Shown here: positions 1-6,444 of the stretch, piece after piece
Numbering within the stretch: position 1 is the stretch's first letter
Layout: every line of letters begins with the position of its first letter
Assembly (NCBI RefSeq): GCF_934630535.1
Contig: NZ_CAKTVU010000028.1
Span: 1 to 17,763 of the forward strand
DNA from: an uncultured Senegalimassilia sp.
GTDB taxonomy: Bacteria > Actinomycetota > Coriobacteriia > Coriobacteriales > Eggerthellaceae
Direction: 5' to 3'
Length of the DNA: 17,763 nt
The notes under the pieces: model-generated
Told to the model about the DNA's origin: nothing
What the model saw: only the letters and a program-made list of their open reading frames with translations
Databases searched by the model: none
Position numbers and translations under genes: made by a program

Positions 1-428
1 GTGGACCAGGCGGCGAGCGCCGCTCGGGCCTGCGTAAGCTGAGTTTTTACTCCCCATTGCATGCCAAGGCATTTCCGTCATGTCCGGGGAGTAAATTACA
101 CGGTGGCTTACATGGCGGTACGCGGCAGTACGCCGCGGCATTTCCCCTGATTACTCCCGTTTTCCTTGAGACGGCGAGATTCTTTACTCCCCATTAACGA
201 CCTGGGGAAACGCCGTTCGGAGACCGCCGAAAAGCCTATTGAGTTCGATTTGAGTTTCACGGACCCCAAAACGGCCCCGTTTCGTTCTCGGGGACAAAAA
301 TTGCGCGTCCACTCACTTGGGATAAATCCTTACTCCCAATCCCCCGAATACCGCCCAGTGCCTTGCCGTCTTGAAACTCGGGGGAGTAAATGGCGAAATC
401 GCAGGTGAAAGGGAGTAAAAAGGCAAAG
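1..428. repeat. Non-coding region with seven TTACTCCC motifs in both orientations
   Basis: No open frame here looks like a real protein. The region carries seven copies of the octamer TTACTCCC or its complement GGGAGTAA. Forward copies lie at 46-55 (TTTACTCCCC), 151-158, 183-192 (TTTACTCCCC) and 330-337. Reverse copies lie at 86-95 (GGGGAGTAAA), 381-390 (GGGGAGTAAA) and 411-419. Two forward copies extend to TTTACTCCCCATT (46-58 and 183-195). A second word, GGCATTTCC, occurs directly at 68-76 and 137-145, each time shortly before a TTACTCCC copy. I found no other copy of the octamer in the window. The spacing is irregular, so this is not a tandem array or a CRISPR. It could be a dispersed repeat element, a cluster of protein-binding sites or a structured RNA; I cannot tell which. 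Confidence 0.7.
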
Positions 429-461
429 AAAAAGCCCCCGTCCCAACGCGGGAACGGAGGC
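429..461 (-). terminator. Rho-independent terminator of guaA
   Basis: Read on the minus strand, a GC-rich stem (arms 450-461 and 434-444, with one G-U pair and one bulged base) closes a short loop and is followed directly by five T residues (A429-A433 on the plus strand). It lies about 115 bases past the guaA stop codon and is correctly oriented for that gene. Confidence 0.8.
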
Positions 462-576
462 CAGATTATCGCATTCACTCACCATTGTCGCTGGTGGCTT
501 TGCCGTGACTCTCGTACGAAACGAAACTCAGCAGCACAGTACGGCACTCAAAAATGCAGGTCAGAACCCTGTCAGC

Positions 577-2172
577 CTACTCCCACTCGATCGTCGCGGG
601 GGGCTTGGGGGTGATGTCGTAGCACACGCGGTTGGCACCCGGCACCTCGGCCACGATGCGGCTGGAGATCTTCGCCAGCAGCTCGTAGGGCAGCTTCGCC
701 CAGTCGGCGGTCATGGCGTCGGAGCTTTCCACGGCGCGCAGGATGATGGGGCGCTGGTAGGTGCGCTCGTCGCCCATGACGCCCACCGACTTGATGTCGG
801 GCAGCACGGCGAAGTACTGCCAGCAGCTGTGCTCGCTGTTGCGCTCGCCGGTCTCCTCGAACAGGCGCTGGTTGTACGCGTCAAGCTCCTCGCGCACGAT
901 GGCGTCGGCGTTCTTCAGGATCTCAAGCTTCTCGGCGGAAACCGCGCCGATGATGCGGATGGCAAGACCCGGGCCGGGGAAGGGCTGGCGATGCACGATG
1001 TGGTCGGGCAGTCCCAGCGCCGTGCCGAGCGCGCGGACCTCGTCCTTGAAGAAGTGGTCGAGCGGCTCGATCAGGTCGAAGTGCACGCCCTCGGGGAACG
1101 GGATGAGGTTGTGGTGGCTTTTGATGGTTGCCGCCTTGCCGCCCGTCTTGCGCGCGCCGGACTCGATGATGTCGGGGTAGATGGTGCCCTGGGCCAGGTA
1201 CTTCACGCCGTCGAGCTGCTGGGCCACGGTGAAGAACTCCTCCCAGAACTGCGTGCCGATGATGCGGCGCTTCTGCTCGGGGTCGGTGACGCCGTCGAGC
1301 AGCTTGGCGTAGCGCTCCTCGGCGTGAACGTGGATGAAGTCGACGTCGAACTGCTTGGTGAACACTTCCTCGACCTGCTCGGGCTCGCCCTTGCGCAGCA
1401 GGCCGTGGTTGACGAACACGCAGGTCATCTGCTTGCCGACGGCGCGAGCGCCCAGCGCCGCAACCACGGAGGAGTCGACGCCGCCCGAAAGGGCCAGGAT
1501 GACGCGGTCGGAACCGACCTTCTCGCGGAAGTCGGCGGTCAGGGTGTCCACCAGGTTGTCCATGGTCCAGTTCGGCTCAAGCCCGCAGATGTCGAACAGG
1601 AAGTTCTTGAGCATCTGGTTGCCGAACTCGGTGTGCTTGACCTCGGGATGGAACTGCGTGGTGTAGATCTTGCGCTCGGGGCACTCCATGGCGGCGACGG
1701 GGCACACGTCGGTGGAGGCGACTACGGTAAAGCCTGCAGGAACGTCCTTCACGGCGTCGAAGTGGCTCATCCATACGGTCTGATCGGAGGGCGTGCCCGC
1801 GAACAGCTCGCCGCCGGAGACGTGCAGCGTGGCGGGGCCGTATTCGCCCACCTCGGGGTGGTACACGCTGCCGCCCAAGGTGACGGAAGTGACCTGATGG
1901 CCGTAGCAGAAGCCCAAGATCGGCACGCCCAGCTCGTAGATGGCGGGGTCGACGCGCGGCGCGTCCTCGGCGTTGACGGAGGCAGGGCCGCCGGACAGGA
2001 TGATAGCGGCGGGCGCCATCTCGCGCACCTCGTCTGCGGTGATGTCGCACGGGACGATTTCCGAGTACACGTTCAAATCGCGCACGCGGCGGGCGATCAG
2101 CTGCCCGTACTGTGCGCCGAAGTCGAACACGACGACTTTCTGAGAGGTTGAACTGGACGATGCGGTGCTCAC
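577..2172 (-). CDS. guaA: GMP synthase (glutamine-hydrolysing)
   Basis: Converts XMP, ATP and glutamine to GMP, AMP and pyrophosphate in the cytosol, the last step of guanine nucleotide synthesis. The 531-residue product has the complete family order. The class I glutamine amidotransferase domain comes first (about 12-198), with nucleophile Cys89 in GFCYGHQ and His175/Glu177 in FHPEV. The ATP pyrophosphatase domain follows, with P-loop SGGVDSS at 229-235. Last is the dimerisation domain ending PPATIEWE. I place the start at the GTG at 2172 because AAGGAG lies six bases upstream of it; the in-frame GTG at 2199 would have no such site. The gene stands alone, divergent from uppP, and ends at the terminator at 429-461. 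Length and motifs are normal, so the assignment is secure. Confidence 0.98.
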   Translation of the reverse strand: MSTASSSSTSQKVVVFDFGAQYGQLIARRVRDLNVYSEIVPCDITADEVREMAPAAIILSGGPASVNAEDAPRVDPAIYELGVPILGFCYGHQVTSVTLGGSVYHPEVGEYGPATLHVSGGELFAGTPSDQTVWMSHFDAVKDVPAGFTVVASTDVCPVAAMECPERKIYTTQFHPEVKHTEFGNQMLKNFLFDICGLEPNWTMDNLVDTLTADFREKVGSDRVILALSGGVDSSVVAALGARAVGKQMTCVFVNHGLLRKGEPEQVEEVFTKQFDVDFIHVHAEERYAKLLDGVTDPEQKRRIIGTQFWEEFFTVAQQLDGVKYLAQGTIYPDIIESGARKTGGKAATIKSHHNLIPFPEGVHFDLIEPLDHFFKDEVRALGTALGLPDHIVHRQPFPGPGLAIRIIGAVSAEKLEILKNADAIVREELDAYNQRLFEETGERNSEHSCWQYFAVLPDIKSVGVMGDERTYQRPIILRAVESSDAMTADWAKLPYELLAKISSRIVAEVPGANRVCYDITPKPPATIEWE

Positions 2173-2516
2173 TAGCGGCTCCTTCTTCGGTTGTATCACG
2201 CTGCGTCGGCCGCGCTTGCGGCTGCACTGTTCTCTGCGTTTTCGTAACGGCGATTGTACATTAAGCTGCGCTAATCCATACCTGTCGGCTGTGTATCTTC
2301 AACACAACGCTACGCAAGGTCCATGTTGCGTGCCGTATTTCACCCTTCAAACATCAAGGGCAGGTAAAGAAATCGTGAGCCCGCTCTGGTTTATCGGGGC
2401 CTGCGCGCCTTCCGCGCGCACGGCGCTTCGCCGCCTTCTACAATTTCGAATCCGTGCGGCATCGCAAGCTCATCGGGCCCGCGCCCGCACGCGTACGGCT
2501 CACCGAAAGGCGGAAC
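2173..2516. other. Divergent intergenic region guaA/uppP
   Basis: This 344-base gap must hold the promoters of guaA (leftward) and uppP (rightward). On the minus strand, TACAAT at 2258-2253 is a possible -10 for guaA, but no good -35 precedes it. On the plus strand, TACAAT at 2439-2444 is a possible -10 for uppP, about 70 bases before its start, also without a clear -35. Just upstream of that box are two small GC hairpins: TGCGCG/CGCGCA (2402-2420) and CGGCG/CGCCG (2421-2433). I see no purine riboswitch signature and no coding region. Confidence 0.4.
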
Positions 2517-3518
2517 ATGATCATCGAAGCGTTGAAATCCCTATTGATCGGCATCGTCGAGGGCGTCACCGAATGGCTGCCCATCTCATCGACGGGCCAC
2601 ATGATCCTCGTTGACGATTTCGTGCAGCTCCAGGTGTCCACGGAGTTCCTTGCGCTATTCCTGGTGGTTATCCAGATCGGCGCCATCCTGGCCGTGCTCA
2701 CGCTGTACTTCCATAAGCTCAATCCCTTGAGCCCACGCAAAAGCGCTGATGAGAAGCGCGCGACCTGGCGGCTGTGGGGGATGGTGGCCGTCGGGTGCAT
2801 CCCGGCGGCAGTTGTGGGCATCCTGCTCGACGATTGGGTGAACGCCCATTTCTACAACAAGGTCACCGTTGCCGCCATGCTCATCCTGTACGGCGTGGTG
2901 TTCATCGTCATGGAACGCCGCAACCGCCGTCGTCTGCGTCGCGCCCGCGCCGCCGTGCAAAACCAGGCGCGCACCCGCGCAGAGCAGCCTTCCGCCCCGC
3001 GCGGCCGTCATGCCCGCGTGCAGGCTCCGGCGCACCCCGCGCCTGCGCATGCCTGCGCCGCCGATCTTGACGCGGCCGTCGAGCGCAGCATCTTCCGCAT
3101 CGCCGATGTCGACGACATCGATTGGAAGACGGCCCTGAAGATCGGCTGCTTCCAGGTGCTCGCCATCATCCCCGGCACCTCCCGCTCCGGCGCCACCATC
3201 ATCGGCGGCATGCTGTGCGGCTGCAGCAGGACCGCCGCTGCGGAGTTCACGTTCTTCCTGGCCATCCCCATCATGTTCGGATGGGGCCTGGTGAAATGCA
3301 TCAAGTTCGCGGCCGCGGGCCTTGCCATGACGACCACCGAGGCGGTGGTGCTCGCGGTGGGCGTGGTTTCGGCGTTCGTCATGTCCGTGGTGTCCATCAA
3401 GTTCCTGATGGGGTACATTAAGAAGAACGACTTCACGGCGTTCGGCTGGTACCGCATCGTGGTGGGCGCGCTGGTGCTCGGCGTCTTCGCCCTGCAAACC
3501 GCGGGCATCCTGGCGTAA
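2517..3518 (+). CDS. uppP: Undecaprenyl-diphosphatase (bacitracin resistance type), with an inserted basic loop
   Basis: An integral membrane enzyme that dephosphorylates undecaprenyl diphosphate to regenerate the lipid carrier for peptidoglycan and other envelope polymers. Both family signatures are present: EGVTEWLPISSTGH (residues 15-28) and PGTSRSGATI (219-228), within a hydrophobic multi-helix protein. The 333-residue length exceeds the usual 260-280. The excess is a stretch at about 134-192, very rich in Arg, Ala and Pro, between a membrane helix ending VVFIVMER and the segment DIDWKTALKIG. I chose the ATG at 2517, preceded by AAAGGCGG and beginning MIIEALKSLL as the family does; an upstream in-frame codon at 2454 would add an Arg-rich, non-conserved extension. 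A small gap separates it from the AEC carrier, so co-transcription is possible. Confidence 0.95.
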   Translation: MIIEALKSLLIGIVEGVTEWLPISSTGHMILVDDFVQLQVSTEFLALFLVVIQIGAILAVLTLYFHKLNPLSPRKSADEKRATWRLWGMVAVGCIPAAVVGILLDDWVNAHFYNKVTVAAMLILYGVVFIVMERRNRRRLRRARAAVQNQARTRAEQPSAPRGRHARVQAPAHPAPAHACAADLDAAVERSIFRIADVDDIDWKTALKIGCFQVLAIIPGTSRSGATIIGGMLCGCSRTAAAEFTFFLAIPIMFGWGLVKCIKFAAAGLAMTTTEAVVLAVGVVSAFVMSVVSIKFLMGYIKKNDFTAFGWYRIVVGALVLGVFALQTAGILA

Positions 3519-3591
3519 AGGCCTGCGGCTCGGCGCTTTCCCACCCGGCTCCGTGAGCTCACGCATTGCACGGGGAAAGGGAAGGGAAGCG

Positions 3592-4530
3592 GTGCTTAGC
3601 CAGTTCAGCAGCATCTTCACGCAGATGGTGGCCCTGTTCGCCGCCATAGGCGTCGGCTATATCTGCAAGAAAACGGGCGTTATGGACGCCGATTTCGACA
3701 AGAAGCTCTCGGGGCTTGTCCTGAGCGCCACGTTGCCGGCGCTGATCTTGGCGTCGGTGCTCAACGTTGACAGCTTGCCCGACCCTATGCTCATGGGGCA
3801 GATCATCGGGCTTTCCATGCTCAGCTATGCGTTGTTCATCCCCATCGCCTACCTGGTCACCTACGCGTTGCGCATCCCCGACGGCCGGCGCGGCGTGTAC
3901 CGCTTCATGCTCATCTTCGGCAACACGGGCTTCATCGGCTATCCCGTGCTGTCCGCCATTTTCGGACCGCAGACGGTCGTATACGCGGTGGTGTACAACA
4001 TCGTGTTCAACCTGCTGTCGTTCACCTTCGGCGCATGGCTCATCGCTTCGGACAACGAATACGGCGTCAAGGTGCGCATGAGCTGGCGTGATTTCGTCAC
4101 GCCCTGCAACATCGCCACGCTCATCACCATGGCGCTGGCGTTTTGCGGCGTGCATGCCGTGCCCGTGGTCGGCCCCGCGCTTTCCACCATCGGCAGCTTC
4201 ACCACGCCTGCCACGCTGCTCATCGTGGGCTCGTCGCTGGCGAACCTTCCCGCCGCCAAGCTTCTGGGCACCCCTCGCTTGTGGATCGCGTGCTTGGTGC
4301 GCATGATCGCCATCCCGCTGCTCATCTTCGCCGTCATGCGGCCCCTTGCCGGCGGCGCGTTGCTGGGGGTGGTCGTGGTGTTGGCGGCCATGCCCGTTGC
4401 CACCAACGGCACCATGTTCTGCTACCAGTACGGCGGCGATGCCAAGACCATGGCGCAGGGCACCTTCATCACCACCGTCTTGGCGCTGGTCACCATTCCG
4501 TTGCTGGCCACGTTCTCCGCTGTCTTGTAG
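3592..4530 (+). CDS. AEC-family transporter (auxin efflux carrier-like permease)
   Basis: A predicted inner-membrane permease of 312 residues, the usual length for the bacterial auxin efflux carrier family, with about ten hydrophobic helices. Family-like motifs are GNTGFIGYP (110-118), the helix-break region expected in the first half, and MPVATNGTMFCYQYGGD near residue 265, the matching break in the second half. Bacterial members move organic acids such as malate or are uncharacterised, so the substrate cannot be read from the sequence. I chose the GTG at 3592 because GGGAAGGGAAGC directly precedes it and the protein then begins at the first helix; the GTG at 3553 would add 13 basic residues and lacks a ribosome site. 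It lies 73 bases after uppP on the same strand. Confidence 0.88.
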   Translation: MLSQFSSIFTQMVALFAAIGVGYICKKTGVMDADFDKKLSGLVLSATLPALILASVLNVDSLPDPMLMGQIIGLSMLSYALFIPIAYLVTYALRIPDGRRGVYRFMLIFGNTGFIGYPVLSAIFGPQTVVYAVVYNIVFNLLSFTFGAWLIASDNEYGVKVRMSWRDFVTPCNIATLITMALAFCGVHAVPVVGPALSTIGSFTTPATLLIVGSSLANLPAAKLLGTPRLWIACLVRMIAIPLLIFAVMRPLAGGALLGVVVVLAAMPVATNGTMFCYQYGGDAKTMAQGTFITTVLALVTIPLLATFSAVL

Positions 4531-4598
4531 CCGGGGTGGGGCGATCGCCTCATTTACCTACTTTATTCCTCAGATTTTGGCGAATCAGCTCGTGGTTT

Positions 4599-4607
4599 TG
4601 CTATCAT
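4599..4607 (+). promoter_or_regulatory. Candidate extended -10 promoter for the chorismate mutase/DAHP synthase pair
   Basis: TGCTATCAT reads as TGN plus a -10-like TATCAT (4602-4607), in an AT-richer stretch than its surroundings. A possible -35, TTGGCG at 4577-4582, sits 19 bases away, which is long. Transcription would begin near 4614 and give a leader of roughly 100 bases. ATG codons at 4606 and 4609 overlap or abut the -10 and so would not be in the mRNA. Confidence 0.4.
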
Positions 4608-4710
4608 GATGCGCACACGAGGGCTGCTTTCGTCCAGCACGGCACGCGTCTGGCACTCGACGCGTCGCGCGGCCATGCTCGTTACCGCTCAAGAAAAGGA
4701 AGGAACGCCG

Positions 4711-4992
4711 ATGTCTGATCAGAACAGCTCGTTCGAGCAGATCCAGGAACATCGTGCAAAGATCGACGAGCTTGACCGCCAGATCGTCGCGCTGCTCAAC
4801 AAGCGCGCCGGTCATTCGCTGGTCATCCGCGGCCTGAAGCCCGGTGCGCACCTGGGTTTGTACGACCCCAAACGCGAAGAGGAGATCTTCGAGAAGGTGG
4901 ACAGCTATAACGAGGGCCCGCTCTACAACGATAACCTCCGCGAGATCTACGGTACTATCCTGAAAGTCATGAAGGAGACCCCGTCAGCATGA
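4711..4992 (+). CDS. Chorismate mutase, monofunctional AroQ type
   Basis: A 93-residue protein with the all-helical AroQ fold signature: a first helix of pattern R-x-x-I-D-x-L-D-x-x-I-x-x-L-L-x-x-R (starting near residue 14), and a later helix containing PKREEEIFEKV. It should rearrange chorismate to prephenate, the entry to phenylalanine and tyrosine synthesis. The start at 4711 is preceded by AAGGAAGGA; the frame stays open upstream but without conserved sequence. The stop codon overlaps the start of the DAHP synthase gene as ATGA. In some Gram-positives an AroQ domain is fused to the N-terminus of DAHP synthase and acts as its feedback sensor. Here the two are separate but adjacent and overlapping, so they may form a complex; that part is inference. 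A purely regulatory role is possible. Confidence 0.9.
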   Translation: MSDQNSSFEQIQEHRAKIDELDRQIVALLNKRAGHSLVIRGLKPGAHLGLYDPKREEEIFEKVDSYNEGPLYNDNLREIYGTILKVMKETPSA

Positions 4993-5792
4993 GCGAGCAG
5001 AGAATCGAAACGAAACTGCCGGATTACGGCACCCGCACCGACGAGATAACCATCTACGCCGGACCCTGCTCGGTTGAGAGCGAAGAGCAGTTCTTCGAAG
5101 TTGCCGAGTGCATCAGCGACCTGGGCCTCACCTGGATCCGCGGCGGTGCGTACAAGCCGCGCACCAACCCGCACAGCTTCCAGGGCCTTGGCGAGGAAGC
5201 CCTTAAGATCATGAAGGCCGGCGGCGAGAAGTACGGCCTGAAAACGCTTACGGAGGTCATGGACTCCGAGCACTGCGAGCTGGTGCATTCCTATGTGGAC
5301 GGCCTGCAGGTGGGCGCCCGCAACTTCCAGAACTTCAGCTTGCTGAAAAACATCGGCAAGGTCACGAAGGACTCCCACAAGATGGTGCTGTTCAAGCGCG
5401 GTTTCGCGGGCACCATCGCCGAGTGGCTGGCGGCCACCGACTACATCACCATGGAGGGCAACGACAACGTGGTGCTGTGCGAGCGCGGCCTGCGCACGTT
5501 CGAGACGGCCACGCGTTTCACGCTCGACATCTCGGCCGTGCCCGTCATCCACAAGCAAAGCCTGCTGCCCATCTGCGTGGACGTGTCCCATCCGGCCGGC
5601 GTCCGCGACCTGGTGCCCAGCTTGGCGCGCGCCGCGGTCGCCGTGGGCGCCGACTCCATCATGATCGAGGTGCATCCCAACCCGCCGGCGGCGCTTTCCG
5701 ACGGCCCGCAGCAGCTGACCCCGGCGCAGTTCCGCGTCCTGGTCGAAGAGCTGCGCGAGATCGCCGCGGTGTTCGGGAAGAAGATCGTCTAG
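4989..5792 (+). CDS. aroF: 3-deoxy-7-phosphoheptulonate synthase (DAHP synthase, type I beta-like)
   Basis: Condenses phosphoenolpyruvate and erythrose 4-phosphate, the first step of the shikimate pathway. The 267-residue protein is a bare catalytic barrel. It shows AGPCSVES (metal ligand Cys27), GAYKPRTNP (Lys56, Arg58), LQVGARNFQN (107-114), LFKRG (134-138), DVSHPAG (His201), the metal-binding Glu in IEVHPNP (Glu227), and SDGPQQL with Asp238. It lacks the N-terminal ferredoxin-like or fused chorismate mutase regulatory domain that other members of this class carry. The ATG is inside the ATGA overlap with the chorismate mutase gene, which implies translational coupling and supports a partnership with it. 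The gene is followed by a strong terminator. Confidence 0.95.
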   Translation: MSEQRIETKLPDYGTRTDEITIYAGPCSVESEEQFFEVAECISDLGLTWIRGGAYKPRTNPHSFQGLGEEALKIMKAGGEKYGLKTLTEVMDSEHCELVHSYVDGLQVGARNFQNFSLLKNIGKVTKDSHKMVLFKRGFAGTIAEWLAATDYITMEGNDNVVLCERGLRTFETATRFTLDISAVPVIHKQSLLPICVDVSHPAGVRDLVPSLARAAVAVGADSIMIEVHPNPPAALSDGPQQLTPAQFRVLVEELREIAAVFGKKIV

Positions 5793-5823
5793 CGCGCGAA
5801 GGCGTTTTGCGCAACGTAACGAA

Positions 5824-5852
5824 GGCGGATCGGGAAACCGGTCCGCCTTTTT
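5824..5852 (+). terminator. Rho-independent terminator after DAHP synthase
   Basis: GGCGGATCGG pairs with CCGGTCCGCC (one G-U pair) around a GAAA tetraloop and is followed by TTTTT. It lies 32 bases past the DAHP synthase stop and ends the aromatic two-gene unit before the convergent ferredoxin gene. Confidence 0.9.
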
Positions 5853-5897
5853 GCGCTCGAAGCAGGCGCGCTTCCGGCAGTGCGGCGGCTCGCTCGC

Positions 5898-6149
5898 TCA
5901 GCGTTTGCCGTACGATATGGCGCGCTCGGGGCAGGCGCGCATGCAGCCAAGGCACATGAGGCATTTCTTGTTCGGCCAGGTAGGGCGGCCGTTTTTCATG
6001 ACGATGGCGTTTGCAGGGCAGGTGCGCTCGCAGCGTCCGCAGCCCACGCACGCATCGCTGACGGTGAAGTTGCTGCAAGATAACACGCGGTCGAGCTCAA
6101 CATGGCGCATAAGGCCATCGGTGCTGCTCGCCTTCCTCCACGTGCCCAT
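5898..6149 (-). CDS. Small 2[4Fe-4S] ferredoxin-type protein
   Basis: An 83-residue protein with two complete iron-sulfur cluster motifs. Cys34, 37, 40 and 44 form CVGCGRCERTCP, and Cys63, 66, 69 and 73 form CLMCLGCMRACP. It should be a cytosolic electron carrier or a subunit docking on a redox enzyme. The text before and between the motifs (FTVSDACVGCG, NGRPTWPNKKC, ending AISYG) resembles the ferredoxin half of EFR1-type flavodoxin-ferredoxin proteins, but the flavodoxin half is absent here and not found in any frame upstream. I chose the ATG at 6149 because GAGGGAGG lies five bases before it; the frame remains open to 6227 without similarity. It is convergent with DAHP synthase and divergent from pcrA, with no redox partner in the window. 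Confidence 0.82.
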   Translation of the reverse strand: MGTWRKASSTDGLMRHVELDRVLSCSNFTVSDACVGCGRCERTCPANAIVMKNGRPTWPNKKCLMCLGCMRACPERAISYGKR

Positions 6150-6444
6150 TGCCGCCTCCCTCGTGCCGCCTGCGTTTTCGCCCTTCACGCCATGGTAGCG
6201 CAAAACCGCGGTTCCTCTCGAGGCCATCTCCCCGTTCGCTCGCGGAATCGAACGTTATTTGCCTATGCTGTGCATGCACGCCTGACCGCATGCCGCCGCC
6301 GTGCGAAAGCGGTAGAATCTTCAAGTTGCGCTCATTGCAGCGCGCATGGATCGTAACAAGTCTCCGCCGCCGTTTTCGCCGTTTCAGGTTCACGCCCGAA
6401 GCGCCCGTTTCCGGTGGCGAGTTGCTAACGCGAAGGAACGTCAT
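6150..6444. other. Divergent intergenic region ferredoxin/pcrA
   Basis: About 295 bases without a supported gene. It must contain both promoters. The only -10-like word for pcrA is TAGAAT at 6313-6318, about 120 bases before the start, without a recognisable -35. No convincing promoter is visible for the ferredoxin gene. Two open frames cross the region but have the composition of non-coding shadow frames. Confidence 0.35.

Noticed and set aside
3..197. Open frame at the left edge running into the repeat region (FYSPLHAKAF...FFTPH)
   Set aside because: It reads straight through the TTACTCCC motifs, giving repeated FYSP/FTP words, which points to translated repeat DNA. It could in principle be the tail of an upstream gene, but nothing supports it.
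1..428. CRISPR array
   Set aside because: The repeated word is only 8-10 bases, occurs in both orientations and has irregular spacing, and there are no cas genes.
257..478. Minus-strand open frame of 73 codons through the repeat block
   Set aside because: It crosses the guaA terminator and the repeat motifs, has no ribosome site and resembles no family I know.
505..2151. 548-codon open frame on the plus strand antisense to guaA
   Set aside because: It mirrors guaA in a GC-rich genome, where the antisense frame lacks stops; composition is rich in His, Val, Gly and Ala, and no domain is recognisable.
2173..2516. Purine riboswitch upstream of guaA
   Set aside because: I looked for the conserved aptamer loops and a switchable terminator on the minus strand and did not see them.
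4606..4710. Leader peptide or N-terminal extension before chorismate mutase
   Set aside because: The upstream in-frame ATGs overlap the predicted -10 box, there is no run of Phe, Tyr or Trp codons and no attenuator hairpin, and the good ribosome site belongs to 4711.
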